Shown: positions 48,085-60,923, numbered from the stretch's first letter. The stretch: 64,000 nt of DNA from Aphelocoma coerulescens (GCF_041296385.1 NC_091014.1:67340578-67404577), one strand, 5' to 3'. Program-made: numbers and translations. Notes: a model not told the origin generated them from the letters alone.

Positions 48085-48390
48085 GGGTATTAAAAACACA
48101 GTGTTTCCTCCTTTCCTCAACTCAGCATAGATGTCATTTATGGAAAAGGATGTAAATAGGATCTTTCCCTTCAACTGCTTGGAGTTTGTCCTGTGAACCA
48201 GAGATGGCTGAACTGCAAATCAACCTTCATCAGGGAGCTGATGCTGCCTCTTTGCCAAGACATGGCACCAGTCTGTGTGGGCCTCTGATGATTCTTTAGA
48301 CGGAGAGAAGGAAATGGAGGCTGATTAAGACCTGCCACTCTCCTCTCTTTGTCATGAGTGATCCCCATCAAAGGGATTTGAAGGGGATTG
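48085..48390. other. Unique sequence between two CR1 copies
   Basis: No feature recognised. Confidence 0.4.
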
Positions 48391-48492
48391 CAACCTGGTC
48401 TAGTGGAAGGTCTCCCTGCCCATGCCTGGGAGCCTGGAATGAGATGATCCTTAAGGTTCCTCCCCACCCTAACCAGTCCATGATTCTGTGAC
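48391..48492 (+). mobile_element. CR1 LINE 3' terminus
   Basis: About 100 bp: caacctggtctagtggaagg, ctccctgcccatgcctggg, gagatgatccttaaggttcc, ending agtccatgattctgtgac. Strongly 5' truncated, about 300 bp from the preceding copy in the same orientation. Confidence 0.93.
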
Positions 48493-48809
48493 TGAAAGTG
48501 ACTCCCTGGGTTCAGCAGTAGTGAAGTCCAAGCCTTTAATTTTCCTCACAGCGTGGAACAAACCTGCTGGGTTTTGTGGTTTGCAGCCCCCTCCTTATGT
48601 TTTACACACCACGGGCAACAAAGACAAGGCTCAAAACGGGGATCAGATTATGGGAGAAAGGCAGGGAGATACTTCAGGCTGCAGCCTGGGGACCTGGGGA
48701 CTTGCAGGTCCACCCAGCTGTGTTGACCTCAGTCTGGGGCCCTCTCCTGTGCCGTGACCCCACCATGTCCAGAGGATCAGGCTGATGTGCAGTGCATCTT
48801 CTCCTAAAC
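48493..48809. other. Unique sequence leading into CpG-rich block
   Basis: GC content rises along this stretch. No gene recognised. Confidence 0.4.
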
Positions 48810-49560
48810 GGGCCGAAAGGCAGCAGGTGCTTTTGGCCCCCTCTCTGCTGGTCTCTCTCGTGAGGGTGCGGGGCATCTCTGAGCCGAGAGGCAGATGCCG
48901 GAGCTGTGGCTGCCTGGAGCCAGCCTGGGCGGCTTGGGCAGGATTAGGAGAGGGTGACAGATGCACAAGGTGGCCTGAGGGCTCGGAGCGTGGCTGGCCA
49001 GGCATAAATACCACAGCTTATACCGCAGGCTCGGGGGTCGGGCACGGCTGGGGCTGCGGGGAGGAGGCGTGGGGCGGGAGGAGGAGCGGGTTCAGACCCT
49101 CCGCGGGAGAAGGGAGGAAGGTGGCAGATGGGTTTTAAGACGGGGAAATACGCACGCCCCCGACTGAGGGCTTTGGTTCAAGGAGAAAGAGCCGGTGTTA
49201 CAGCAGCGTGAGGAAATCCTGCGCCAGGAACACGCATCGGGCTCAAGGTTGGCGTGTGAGGATTCCTGCAGAAAGGCCAGGCGTTTCCTTGCGCACATCT
49301 TGGACCACAGCCCCCGGCGCTCCCGATGCCTTCGCCCGGCGGGGCCCGACGTCCCGGGGGGAGATGCCGCCGGTGTCCCGGGATCCCGCAGGCTGTGCCA
49401 GGGCTGTCCAGGGCTGCGGTGATCCCCGCACTGCTGCTCCCAGCCCGGCCCTGGGCTCGGGGCTGCCGCGGGCCGGGACCCCCCGGCAGCAGCGACAGCA
49501 GCGGGACCCGCCGCTACCGCGGGCAGCCGGCGCCATCTCCCGGTGCCGGGAGACAGGGAA
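48810..49560. promoter_or_regulatory. CpG-island-like, promoter-like segment
   Basis: About 750 bp of high GC with many CpGs, especially from 49020 (gggtcgggcacggctggggc) to 49560 (accgccgc-type and cgccatctcccggtgccggg runs). A GC box (ggggcggg) lies near 49072 and a TATA-like cataaatacc at about 49003. It matches neither CR1 nor LTR. CpG islands usually mark vertebrate transcription starts, so an unannotated transcript may begin here, but no coding exon with a clear donor can be shown. Frames of 117 aa (plus) and 123 aa (minus) cross it without recognisable domains. It is directly followed by a purine satellite. Confidence 0.5.
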
Positions 49561-50216
49561 GCAGGGAGGGAAGAGAGGGAGGCGGAGAAGGAGGCAGGGA
49601 GAGACGGGAAGGGAAGGTTTGGGAAGGTTTGGGAAGGTTTGGGAAGGTTTGGGAAGGTTTGGGAAGGTTTGGGAAGGGAAGGGAAGGGAAGGGAAGGGAA
49701 GGGAAGGGAAGGGAAGGGAAGGGAAGGGAAGGGAAGGGAAGGGAAGGGAAGGGAAGGGAAGGTTTGGGAAGGTTTGGGAAGGGAAGGGAAGGGAAGGGAA
49801 GGGAAGGGAAGGGAAGGTTTGGGAAGGTTTGGGAAGGTTTGGGAAGGTTTGGGAAGGGAAAGGAAAGGAAAGGAAAGGAAAGGAAAGGAAAGGAAAGGAA
49901 AGGAAAGGAAAGGAAAGGAAAGGAAAGGAAAGGAAAGGAAAGGAAAGGAAAGGAAAGGAAAGGAAAGGAAAGGAAAGGAAAGGAAAGGAAAGGAAAGGAA
50001 AGGAAAGGAAAGGAAAGGAAAGGAAAGGAAAGGAAAGGAAAGGAAAGGAAAGGAAAGGAAAGGAAAGGAAAGGAAGAGGAGGGAAGGGAGGGAAGAGGAG
50101 GGGGAGCGAGGGGAGGGAGGGAAGGAAGAGAGGAAGAAAGAGGCAGGGAAGAGAGGCCGGCAGGGAAGGAGGCAGGGAAGAAAGGAAAGGAAGCAGGGAG
50201 GCAGGCAGGGAAGGAG
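49561..50216. repeat. Composite purine satellite: GGGAA, GGGAAGGTTT and AGGAA arrays
   Basis: Ordered blocks on the plus strand. A purine-rich lead-in is followed from about 49611 by six units of the decamer GGGAAGGTTT, then roughly 18 GGGAA pentamers, two more GGTTT-bearing units, about seven GGGAA, four more GGGAAGGTTT units, and from 49861 to 50075 about 43 perfect AGGAA pentamers. A degenerate gaggagggaaggg region follows to 50216. An unbroken purine run covers about 49851-50106 (256 bases). Frames of 242 to 370 aa on both strands (REGKG, RKGKE, LSFPF repeats) are translations of this satellite and not proteins. Confidence 0.97.
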
Positions 50217-50848
50217 TTCTGTCGTGTTCTGTCTCCCAGCATGTTACCAACGATCCTTGCTTTTCACTACTGGGATCATTCCAGTTCCTGGTCATCATAC
50301 CGCCTCTGTGGCAACTTTGAGCTCCACCTCTGGCTTTGACTTGCAGACACCCCAGTTCTGGGACGTTTATAAATGCAGAATATTGTAAAGGTCAGTTTTC
50401 CTTGCACAATTTACTAAGCAAGGTAGGCAGAGTTCTGCACCAACATTTCACTCTGTGATTTTAGGTGTAGCATCAACTGAGTTCTCATTCCAGTGTCAGA
50501 CACATATTTTTGGTGGTTCTCTCTGCTAAATGCTGGAGCAGGAATGTTTTGCAGAGGTTAATGATTTAAAGGTGGCAGGTATGATTTCTACAGTTCTAAA
50601 GGTGGAAACAGCAGTAAACTGCTATTTACCAGCATGGAGAATTAACTGGAAAACTTACAGTCCTCCAGATCTCACCCAGACAGACTGAGAGGAATTCTAA
50701 TGGATGTTACAAGAATTGGCTTTGGTTTTCACTCATAACATTTGCAGTACATTCTGTCACAGAGGAGTTGTACCCCTTGACAACGTAAGGGATTGCTGCA
50801 GTTCAGACTGTTAAGTGAAGCAGTGCTCTCCACTACCTTTGTCAAGTC
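50217..50848. other. Unique sequence after the purine satellite
   Basis: Composition returns to AT-leaning at once. No feature recognised. Confidence 0.45.
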
Positions 50849-50907
50849 TTTCATTTCATTTCATTTCATTTCATTTCATTTCATTTCATTTCATTTCATT
50901 TCATTTC
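50849..50907. repeat. (TTTCA)n pentanucleotide microsatellite
   Basis: About twelve perfect TTTCA/ATTTC units. No interruption. Confidence 0.97.
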
Positions 50908-53900
50908 TGATTTTAATTTAAAAATAAAGGTGTAATCCTTGAGACAATATATTTTTAAGTAGAACACATTATACGGAAGTAACTAGAGCTCCTGAGTCCT
51001 TCAAGCTCCTCAGCTGTACCTTGACCTCTTCAGTGTGGAATGATTTTTCTTCCTTGCCACTCCACACTTTCCCAAATGGGGGGATGGCTCCCAGGACTCC
51101 AGGGAAGGAGACCCACAATTATGGTGAACCTGAGTTGCCAATGATTCAAAATTAAGGTGATTTTGTGACTAAAACAATATAGAAAAATCATCTTTGTAGA
51201 CTTTCTACTTGGTGGGACCTTTAAAAAGCAGCTTTCAAAGTAAAATTCCAGTCAGAAAAAAAACCACAACAACAAAACCCCACAGTTGTATAGGATGCAA
51301 CATGAATAACAATGTTTTACTAGTTTCTGACAACTAAATATGTAAATTTTGCTTCTTTCTCATTCTCACTCTGTTCTGAAACATTTCACCTGCCCCTGTC
51401 ATGAGAATTCTTAAGTATAAGCACTTTCTATTTCTTCCACATTTAGCATGACAGCTTTACACTTTAGAAAACATTTGCTGATCTCTGTCTTTATTTCTGA
51501 AAAATGCTGATTTAAAAACCTCAAATGTTTAGCTTGGGAAAAAACTCAAGTACATTGTCAGGTAAAAGTTTTAAGGTGGTCTGTAATATGATTTAACAGT
51601 TCTGAGGATTTTTCATTGTGTTTTTTTCTTCTTTTCCCTGCTTGAAACCACTTTGCTCTAACTAATTAATTAAAAAAAAAATCTTTAGTTTGAAACCTTT
51701 GGATTTTTATTCTAATTCAGGAAAGAAAACAATAAAAATAACCATATCCCAATAGTGAGTATGATATGAAACTATTTCCCAGCAGGACCCATGGGCACCT
51801 GAGTCATTTGGCCAGATTTTTGCATTATGGCTGCAAATTCTTATTCTGAAAACTCCAGACCAAGTCAGGATTTTTCCATATCTAGAGGAGAAATATGACT
51901 TGGTTGCCTGTTGTCCCAGGACAGTGTCCTCCCAAAAAGGATGTCTGAGGTTTCCAGCAGGTGATTGTTATTGTTGTTCCAGCCTGAGTCACCTGAAGTA
52001 CCATCTAACAGACTGACACAGGTCTGTGGGATGATGAAATGAGAGGAATTGATTTTTACTTACAGGTCTCATGAAGGGAAAAGGAGGTAAAGGCATCAGA
52101 AAGCATCTTGACCTCTGTGGGTGAAGAAGGAGGATCCATATCAGGAATACTTGCTGTCTTTCCACAACAAACGTTTCAAGTGGTGACATTCTGAGTACAC
52201 TGGTGACACCAATGCCCATATTTTTCACTGTCCTTTCAGATCAGGGTTGTTGGAGAGGGGATGCAGCTTATTCAGCCTGTTCATGTTAGTCAGGTGTTGG
52301 TGTCATACCTTCTGTTCCCTTTTCATCTGTGAAAGGATGGCAGGAATGCGAATAAAAAGCAGGGCCAATTTCCTAATTACATTGACAGGACTTGGCAACT
52401 CATCCTTCAGATCACATTACAAATGAGATTCAGCAAGTTTTTCAGCCTTTCCTGCTTCTCACAATCACTTTGAGTTTGATACCCTTTTTATGGGAGACGT
52501 GTTTCTTTTGTAGCGTCTCTCTTCAAAGTCCCTGCCTGTTCCCCAAGTTCCTTCTCCATTTATTGCCTCTTATCAGGAATTCAGTGTGCTCCAGGGGGCT
52601 GTTTGCCTTTTCTCTTTGTTAGTCACAAAGTATCTGCTATATTGGTTTTCCATCTCCAGAGTCTCTCAGGGCTCCTGGGAAGAACATGAAATATAAAATT
52701 ACCCAGCTCTGTCTTTAGATCCTGGTGATAGTCCTCTAATCCCAATGCACAGTATCAAGACACTTTGTTTTATGCAGATGAATGTTACCACCTGAAAGAA
52801 ACCAAAGATTCCAACTCCAGCTCAGTGAGTGCAAGCTCTCATCCTTCCCATGACCAGTGATAAATTTGTTCTAAGGCATTTTGAGGGAAATCTAGTTTAC
52901 CTAACAAGCTGGTAGCTTGCCAGAGGATGTGGTTTAGGGTTATTTGCCTTCAAAGCTCTCTGGGGAAACACAAATTTAAAAGATTCCCTAGGGAAAGATT
53001 ACTTTTAGAAAACTTACTAGAAAGCAAAATTCTTTTTTTAACTGAAAGGAAAGGTCTCTGCAAATGCAAAGGTAACACTGATCCAGCCAAAGCACCAAAG
53101 AACATCAGACTGGATTGTGTTTCCTCAGATATAACATTTATTTGTGACATATTTGGTAAGATAAGGAGATATGGTATTACACCCAAAGGCAAGGATTGCC
53201 TGTTACAGGCTTGTTGCCCTTCCACTTTGGCCATTTTCTTGGTCTGGCCTTGCTCCCCTTCCCACAAATAATGTTGACTTGAATGCTATGAAAAAGTATT
53301 CCCCTTTCCATAGACACTAACCTGAACTCAGGTTTAGGTCACACAGAAGAGGTAGGACTGCTGTTATTTCCTTATTTTCCTACCCCACAGGTGTCAAAGG
53401 CTCTCTCCTCATTACCTGAAGGTCCTGCCCTCTGTGGGTGACTTGAACTGGCCCAGCAGGAATAAAATCTGACCTGTGTTCCTGAGCAGGACACTTGGGA
53501 TTTGGAGGGTGCTGGAGTTGAGTGATGGACAAGGGGTATCTGGGGCATGAAACTAAACAAGAGTCCTGTTGTGCTGCTTTGCTGTGCTTTTTTATGTAGG
53601 GGGGCTCTATGAGATTTTCCTGTGTCCATTCCCTTGATGGTTTTGATTTTTCAATCAGTGGCTTCATGCTTCTCTGAGTTTTCGTGTTGCTGAGTGGAGA
53701 AGGCCCAGTGTCCCTGCTGGCCACCACAGTGTGACATTTGTTTTCCTACAACCTGAGATAGAAGCAGAGCTCAAGGAAGGAGCTTGTTTGTTTGGGTTTT
53801 GTTTGTTTGTTTGTCAGGGGCTTTTTGTTTTGTTTTGAAAAGATATTTAGCTGGATTGATCCTGGCAGCAGGCACGGGATGTCTGCAGATGAAGCAGGCC

Positions 53901-56311
53901 CTGACAGTCCTTTCCCATCTGCTCACCTGCATGTGCCCATGCTTTTATTTTTGAAGCAGGGATCACCTCTCTCTTCTGTCCCGGTATCTCTGGTGCTGGT
54001 AAGTGATGATAATTCTGCAGCTCTGCAACAATCCAAAATGTTCCTCTACAAAATAAGTAGTTTTTCTCTCAGACATCAGGAGTATTTCAATGTCCTTGAG
54101 ACTCTCCTTTGTTTTTCCCTCTGCTTTAGCTAATATTTATTTTTATTTCTGATTCTTTTTGCAGCTGCCAGCAGAAGCCTCTGCAGCCTTGAGTCTTGAA
54201 AGTCAGATGTTGGTGTTATGAATCCTATTTTTGCTCTGAGTACTGGCAGGGCACCCACAGGCAGTCTGAGATGGCTCCCTTGTTGTCCCATATTGGCTCC
54301 ATATTGTCCCTTGTTGTCGTGTCTGTGTGCTAGAAAGAACATCTCTTCCTCTTGACTAGCTTTCCTGTTTATATTTTTTTCTTGTTTTCACATGACTTCT
54401 CTTTTTCTGGACTTAAGCCACTCAATGATAATTAACAAAGCAAATAGCAGGCAATTACAGCCAATCTTCTCTTATGCTCCCTTCATTTTAAGGGGCTCTG
54501 GCATAAATATAAATAATATAATTACAGTGTAATCTATTTATGGATGAATTTCCAAATCCCACTGAGGACTTCCCAGTGGGAGCAGGGAAGGAGGAAGCCA
54601 GGGCCATCCATGTTATAAAGAAGCAGCACCATCAGCACCATCCTGTTGAAAGGAAATGTTGCAGTACCAGTCCCTTGGAGCTGCTGTTTTCTCCTCAAAT
54701 ATCCACCAGTAGTAGGACCTTGGCAGACTCTCAGTGTTTTAAGTGCAGTACACGTAAAATTAGATAGATCTGGTCATCATTAAAAAGTCAAACTTGCAGG
54801 CAGGAGGTTGCTGGGATCTTGTCTTGCTCCCTGGCATTGACAGTGACTTCTGCCACTGATCTCCTTTTGAGATGACCTCCAGCCTTCAACACTCAGTGTG
54901 TGGCTCTTTAAAGGGTCTGCCTTCTAGATATACTGGATTGCTTTTATTGGTATTAAAATTAGAGTAATTTCCCACAGGAAGCTGACCAGATGTCCTCATG
55001 TAATCAGAACAGATCCCTTTTTTTTCCCTGTGTAACATCCAGCTGTCCTATCACCTTTCAGAGCAGACTCATTAATCCCCCTTGACTTGTAGCTGAGATC
55101 CCGGAAAGCTGTCAAGAATTGCTCACTCATAATTGCATCTCTGATCCTTTCATCAGAAGTAAAACACGACTCAAAACTCAAGGAAATACTGGATAGAGCT
55201 CAGAACTTTTTAATAAGAAAAGGAACTGATACTCTTGTTGCAAGGGAATTCTTCAGTCCAGTCCCCAGTGTAAAAGATTTTTAAGAGTTCATTATGAAAG
55301 TATTTGTGGGTTATCTTTGATTTAGCTTGTGCACTGTTTTCTCAGGCTGTAGGAATGCAGTCCGACAGAAAGTGTAGGGGAGGATAAATACACATTTTTA
55401 CGTACTGGAGTTCTGGAAGGCTGGTTTGACTTCAGCTTGGCAGCACAAGAAAGAAAGATTTCCTTAAGAATGACAGCCACTGTTGAAAATGAGGCTGATC
55501 CACAGACCCTGAGTAGCATGGAAGCTAAACCCTTGTCTCTGCTAACAGCATAAACAGCACAATTCAGAAGGAAGGATGCTTGAAGATACTTTTACTCCAG
55601 TCATAAGACCCTGGTGCATTGTGTAATATTTTTTTATATTAAGTATTTTTTTAATATTTGCTTTATCTATTTTCACCAGAATGGAATAAATGACTTTAGG
55701 ATAAGCTGTTCTTTCACTTTTGGTGCAGTTTTAATTGAAACAGGATATTTAATTCATAAAAATTCTTGATGCACATAAGAGCTCAGACTGAAAAGGGGAG
55801 GAATAGGGAACATAACCATGGGCAGCTCCCAGTGGGGTCACTCCCTATCCCACAGAATTCTGCCACTCTGCTCAGATATTTATTGTCCACCATAATTATG
55901 ACAAATCTTTAAATCCTTTCAGTTGTTACTGAGATGCCCTGGGGGCTCATGTCCCAGAGTGTCTAATTTCCATTTGGCCAGATAGAATATGGATTAGATT
56001 TAAAGCCTCGGGTGACTTCCCACAGCAGCACCTTATTTACACTGGAATGGAAAAGTACATTCTTGTATATGGGAAGAGATTTTTGGATAAAGTTTGTTGT
56101 CTGTGTTGTTTGAAGTACAAAACAAATTCCTGGAACAGTTAATGAAAAGAAAATGGGCCCTCGTTGGTTAGGAGTGCTATTGACCTGGGGGGTTTGGTCC
56201 AGCCCAGACATCCAAGGAGATTCCTGTCAGTGGCAGCAGTCTGAGAAAGACAGTAATTTCTTTTTAGACATTGTGGTTTGCAGAGTGCATTACAGCTGCT
56301 GTACGTGGCTG
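50908..56311. other. Unique AT-leaning sequence, 5.4 kb, no gene recognised
   Basis: A GTTT-rich patch lies at 53787-53835. Frames of up to 115 aa (52927-53271 plus; 53380-53727 minus) show no recognisable motif. No CR1 or LTR seen in the whole stretch, unusual for this window. Confidence 0.45.
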
Positions 56312-56378
56312 TGATTAAGGTTGGACTTGATGATCTTGTAGATCTTTTCCAGCCTTGAAGATTCCATGATTCTGTGAC
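56312..56378 (+). mobile_element. CR1 LINE extreme 3' end
   Basis: gtgattaaggttggacttga, tgatcttgtagatcttttcc, agccttgaagattccatgat, ending tctgtgac. Same 3' type as the copies at 25.6 and 45.8 kb. Strongly 5' truncated. Confidence 0.9.
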
Positions 56379-58548
56379 AGTCTGACACTCAGAAATGTGG
56401 CCAGAGGACAGGGTAAAGGCTCAGCTGCTCAGACACACAAGGGAGGGCTCTCAGAAAGGAGACCAAAGCCTTTTTCCTCAGAGAAGGGGAAGAAATGTTG
56501 TTCCAGAAAACCTCTCTAAACAAAGTATTTAGTGTGTGGTGGGAAAACAAGAGTGTGCTGAAAAAAAACTTTAAAAGGTCCTTTGATTGTCAAAGAGCAA
56601 CAAAGGCAAGGGAGGAGTATTATCCCATGGATGAAGAGTCAGTCATGGTGTATTTTAAGCAGCCAGCAATAGATCCTTTCATACCTAAAAATAAAGATCT
56701 GTGGATCTCCTCCAAAATCCATGAAAGCAAATGGGATTATTTTCATTGACCTTTGAGTTGGAAGCCATAAATAGATGTTTTTTTCTGTTTTCCCCCTTCT
56801 GCTAGAGAAGAACAGGACATTTTGGGTTTTATAGCTCTTTTCTAGCTGACAGACTGTCTGCTGATAGTTATGCACAGATAGATCCCTCTCCACTCCCAAT
56901 CTCAGGAAAAACAGTACTGCTGGAGCTAGGATGAGCTGAGAACAGGTGAATCATGCAAAAGGCAGCCTCCAACAAGGCTGAGGGAAAGAAAAGGAAAATA
57001 TTTTTATACAGAAAAGAGTGGCAATTGGGGTAACTCTGGTGTCATTGTGGGGGGTGAGAGAATTGGGGTCATTAAGGCAGGAAAACGATGAATCTTCAGA
57101 TACCTGCTCTGACTTTCCTTGTAACTTGTGCTGTGAAGCCGTGCTCAGCAGTGAGCCTGGAGCTTGTGGCTGAGAAAGCTCCTTCCTTGATTTCAGAGCA
57201 ATCAGTGTATGTTTGAGTGACACAAAGTGTCAAAAATGACCAAAAGTGACTGAAACCCATGTATGCAATCCTGCAGGGAAGAACCTGTCTCTCGGTATGT
57301 TTACAGAAGGCTGCCCTCTATGCAACCAGCAATCTCCTGCGGTGTTGTAGTATTTTTATTCCTCCTTGTCCCAAAAAACTGTGCAGTGACTTTAGTGCTC
57401 GTGCACTAACAGGCTTGGGGCACACAGTGGTTTGAGCAGAGAAAGGACAGATCCTGTGCTGACTCCTCAAAATATTGACAATCTTCCTGCTTGGGGGTTG
57501 ATTCCAGTCCTCCCATGTCCCTGCACTCTGTCTACATGGATGGCTGATCCTCCCTGTAAGAGGTGCCTGGAAAAGGTTTGGATCTATACACAGTGGTCCC
57601 TGGTTTGCTTGATATTTCAATTCAATTACTGAATTTTGTCCCTCTGGAAATGTTTACCAGAGTCCTGGTACCTCACCCCATCTCCAACAAATAGGAAACA
57701 TCTCCAGTTGTACCTGAATCTGACCATGTGATTGTACTTGTCTGTAAAATCCTTGCTGAACTATTTTACTGACACCTCTTCACTTTTTCGATGCCCTTTC
57801 TGTAAGAAGCAAAACATCTGCAGCAATGACAGGTCATGAAGCAGCAATTTGTAGGGTAACTACTTCAGGCTTTGTATGTAATTCCTCTCATCTTTTCCAT
57901 ATTCAAATCCAATTTTATTCACTCTTTTTTTGTTTTTTGGGGGGGTTTTATTTGTTTGTTTGCTTGTTTGGGGTTGGTTTGTTTGTTTGTTTTTGTTTTG
58001 CCTTCAAAGTGATTTTTAAAATCCTTTTGATTCACAGGAATGAAGAGCAGTGTACCTAAGAAAAGATTCTTCTTTGAGATGGGAAGCACCAGGAAGGGGT
58101 GAATGCCCAGGGTCTTACACCAGAGCAGCTTTGGCTGAGTGATGAGGGTTGGACATCCAAGGAAATGAATCTGGTACGTGTCATACTCTCCCAGTGAGTT
58201 AGCAAGCCTTGTTTGTCCAAAAGCATTTTTGAAAATCCAAGGTTATATTAAGTCTGGGCAAAGCTTTGAGCATTAGTGTTGAGTGGAAGATGTCTTTGTT
58301 TAGTCTCTGGTTGTGGCTTCGTGCTCTGAAAGCTTTTTGTAACTCCAGAGGCAAGAGTTAGTTAAATAGACATTCCTGGAATCCACCAGTGGTTGCTTTT
58401 GCTGGAGGTGATTTCAGTGTTCATTTCCACTCTCTCACTTTTTAACGTTTCCTACAGCTACCTTAGACATATTTCAGACACCATGTCCTGCCCTCTTTTA
58501 TCCACAAACCCAGACTCAGCCCAGTGGTGCCAGAAAAGGCTGTGTGGT
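56379..58548. other. Unique sequence with a T/G-rich tract
   Basis: A GTTT/TTTG-rich region with a seven-G run occupies 57926-58003. No gene recognised; frames up to 100 aa have no motif. Confidence 0.45.
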
Positions 58549-58570
58549 GTGATTCTGTGATTCTGTGATT
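58549..58570 (+). repeat. CR1-tail-like 8-bp repeat (GATTCTGT)n
   Basis: Two and a half units of gattctgt, the repeat found at CR1 3' ends. No upstream CR1 body is recognisable, so it may be the last trace of one or a chance repeat. Confidence 0.45.
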
Positions 58571-60829
58571 ACTGAAGTGTGTCCTTAACCAAACCCATGC
58601 TGCATGTGAAGCAGTGCTGGGCTGTTTCCTCCCTTTATCTCCTCAAAGGAGGTCCCATCATCTCCTGCCAGGTGGCTGTGAAGGCCGGTGTGAAAGAATT
58701 CAATCTTTCAAAAAGAAACCCCTTGACACATGAGCCCAAAGCCTGATTCTCTTTATTCACTCTGCAAGGACCCACTGGATAGGGTACAAACCAACTGGGC
58801 ATTTATCTCATGCCTTGCTCTGTCCGTATTTTTCTGTTCAGATTCCATCTATTCCGACTCTGAAAGCAGGACTTTGCTCATTAATAACAAATTCATGTTT
58901 GTTTGGCAGCATTCCAGTCTCCTGGCAAAGCCAGTGCTGAGGGAAGAGCCAGAAGGTGGTGGTTTCCCTTCATTCATTCCCTTCATGGTTGCAGTGAGCT
59001 AAGTATCCATATACCTCTTTCCTTTGCAGAGAGGCAGGAGTTTGAGAGGAAAAAAAAAATCTCTCATTTTGCCTGGGAATGAAAAGATTATTTGAAGGTT
59101 TATTTAGTTATTTCTCATGAGAAAGAGTTGCTTTGAATTTTCAGCCAGCTTATGTCTCAAGCATTTCTTTGAAATTGTGGGGCTCTCCTACAGCAAGTTA
59201 TTGCTTATTTAAGAGAAGCTGAATTTGTGATGTGGCATTTTTATGTTAGTGCCCTGCATTTTAAAAGAAACACGCTGTGCTGTGAAGCTTATTCTAAAAG
59301 TGCTAGTAATGCAAGAATTGCTATTAAGAAGGAATGGGGATCCAGGCCTTGGGAAGGGTATTTTAGCACTGTTAGGATGGATTAGGGAGATCTAGCCTTA
59401 CATATTGACTTACTTTTTCCCTTGTCTCATCAGATACCATGGCACCTGCTCAGAAAGCCTTGTTTGCTGTTGAGCTGTCTCCAGGAGCTTGTTTGCCTCT
59501 CATTCAGATAATGTTTTATTCACCCTTCTTTGCAAACGAGGGCTGTAAAGCACTCGGTGATTTGCTGAGGTCCTGATGCTGCCTGGGCCCACTTTTCTGG
59601 TTAATTCACTTCAACTGGTTTGTGAAGGCTCTCGAGTGATAACATTCAGGTAACAAGAAAGAAGTAACAGCTCTCCTTCCTGTACAGCAGTGAGAGAACT
59701 CTGAGCTGGTAGTTAAAGAGTCACCCTGTGGACCTGTAGGATCCAGCACTGATTTGTAGCACCACCTTCAGCAAGCAGCCTTTGGGTTTGTCTGTCAAGG
59801 TAGCTCTTCACAAGGGTATCATGGATGCAGAGCTCTTGTGACATTGGCAGGTGCTGTGGGCAGCCACCTCTTCAGGATTAAAGGGGTGGGTGGGAATCAT
59901 GGAATTATAATGAACACTAACTTGTGAGACAACACTTGGAGGCTTTTTGTGATGCAGGGCTGAGCCTTTTGAACTCCGGCCAGCGCTGCTGGTCATGCTC
60001 CTGACATGCCTCTGAGCTGATTCCATGGAGATTTCCTTGCATTTGGTATAGAATGCCTGCTCTCAGATGGTGTTTCACATTCTCATGACTTCAGCCTGCC
60101 TATTCTGAAATGCCAGCATGCCTGCTGCTCGCTCCTGTGTGCTCCAGTGGCTCAGCAATGCTGTTCCCTGCCTGGTGTGGCATTTCCCTCTGTTTCTCAG
60201 GGATACGGTGACAGCTTTAGCTGTCCCGAGTCTCTGTGTCCTGAAAGCCTCTTTCCTCATCACTTGTCAAGCCACACCTGCCTTTTCTCCTCCTCCTCCT
60301 ACCCCAGACTTTCTCTCTTCTTTTTTGTGATGTTGTTAAACTTTAAATCTTCACTAGGACTCAAAGCTGAAGCAAAGGTGGTCAAAGGAGGGAGGGAAAG
60401 GATATATTCATTCAATTACAGGGACTCCCTAAACAAAAAAAAAAGGAATATTTATCACTGTAGTTCTGCAGTTTTGGCATGGCAAAGGTGATTCTCTTCT
60501 TTCAGTCAGAGATAAATTTTTCAGAGCTTTAACAGCAAATTTAATGTGCCCTTTAGGATATGTGATTGCACAAAATGTGCTGGTGTTTTTCTGCTAGAAA
60601 GACTGTGCTCTTTGCAACATTTTTTGCTCTGACTCAAGTTCACAACACTCAGGCAGCTTTAACAGTGGAAGGAAGGCAAATTTCCATTTGAAGGAAAAGG
60701 AAATAAGCATAACAGAGAACCTGAGAGAACTCAATTCTGCGTTCAGGACAGCGCTTAAGTATTTTGATGTGGTAACAGAATTTCTTCTTGATGAGGGACG
60801 ACATATTAGCCAAGTCCCTTAGTAACCTA
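58571..60829. other. Unique sequence, no feature recognised
   Basis: A short A-run near 59050 and a CTC run near 60287. No gene supported. Confidence 0.45.
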
Positions 60830-60923
60830 CCAAGTGTCCTTCCTTATCAAGTTTTCCACCACACATATATTTATTTACCGAGTATCCTTCCTAATCAGGT
60901 TTTCCACCACACATATTTATTTA
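60830..60923. repeat. Local tandem duplication, two 46-48 bp units
   Basis: Unit 1 (60830-60877) and unit 2 (60878-60923) share atcaagttttccaccacaca-type cores and ttattta ends, differing at about five positions and a 2-bp AT deletion. It also shows as a repeated SFLIxFSTTHI in one frame. Confidence 0.9.

Noticed and set aside
49208..50320. Long open frames (337-370 aa plus, 242-351 aa minus) rich in REGKG, RKGKE or LSFPF repeats
   Set aside because: They are translations of the purine satellite. Pentamer arrays without stop codons stay open in several frames on both strands at once.
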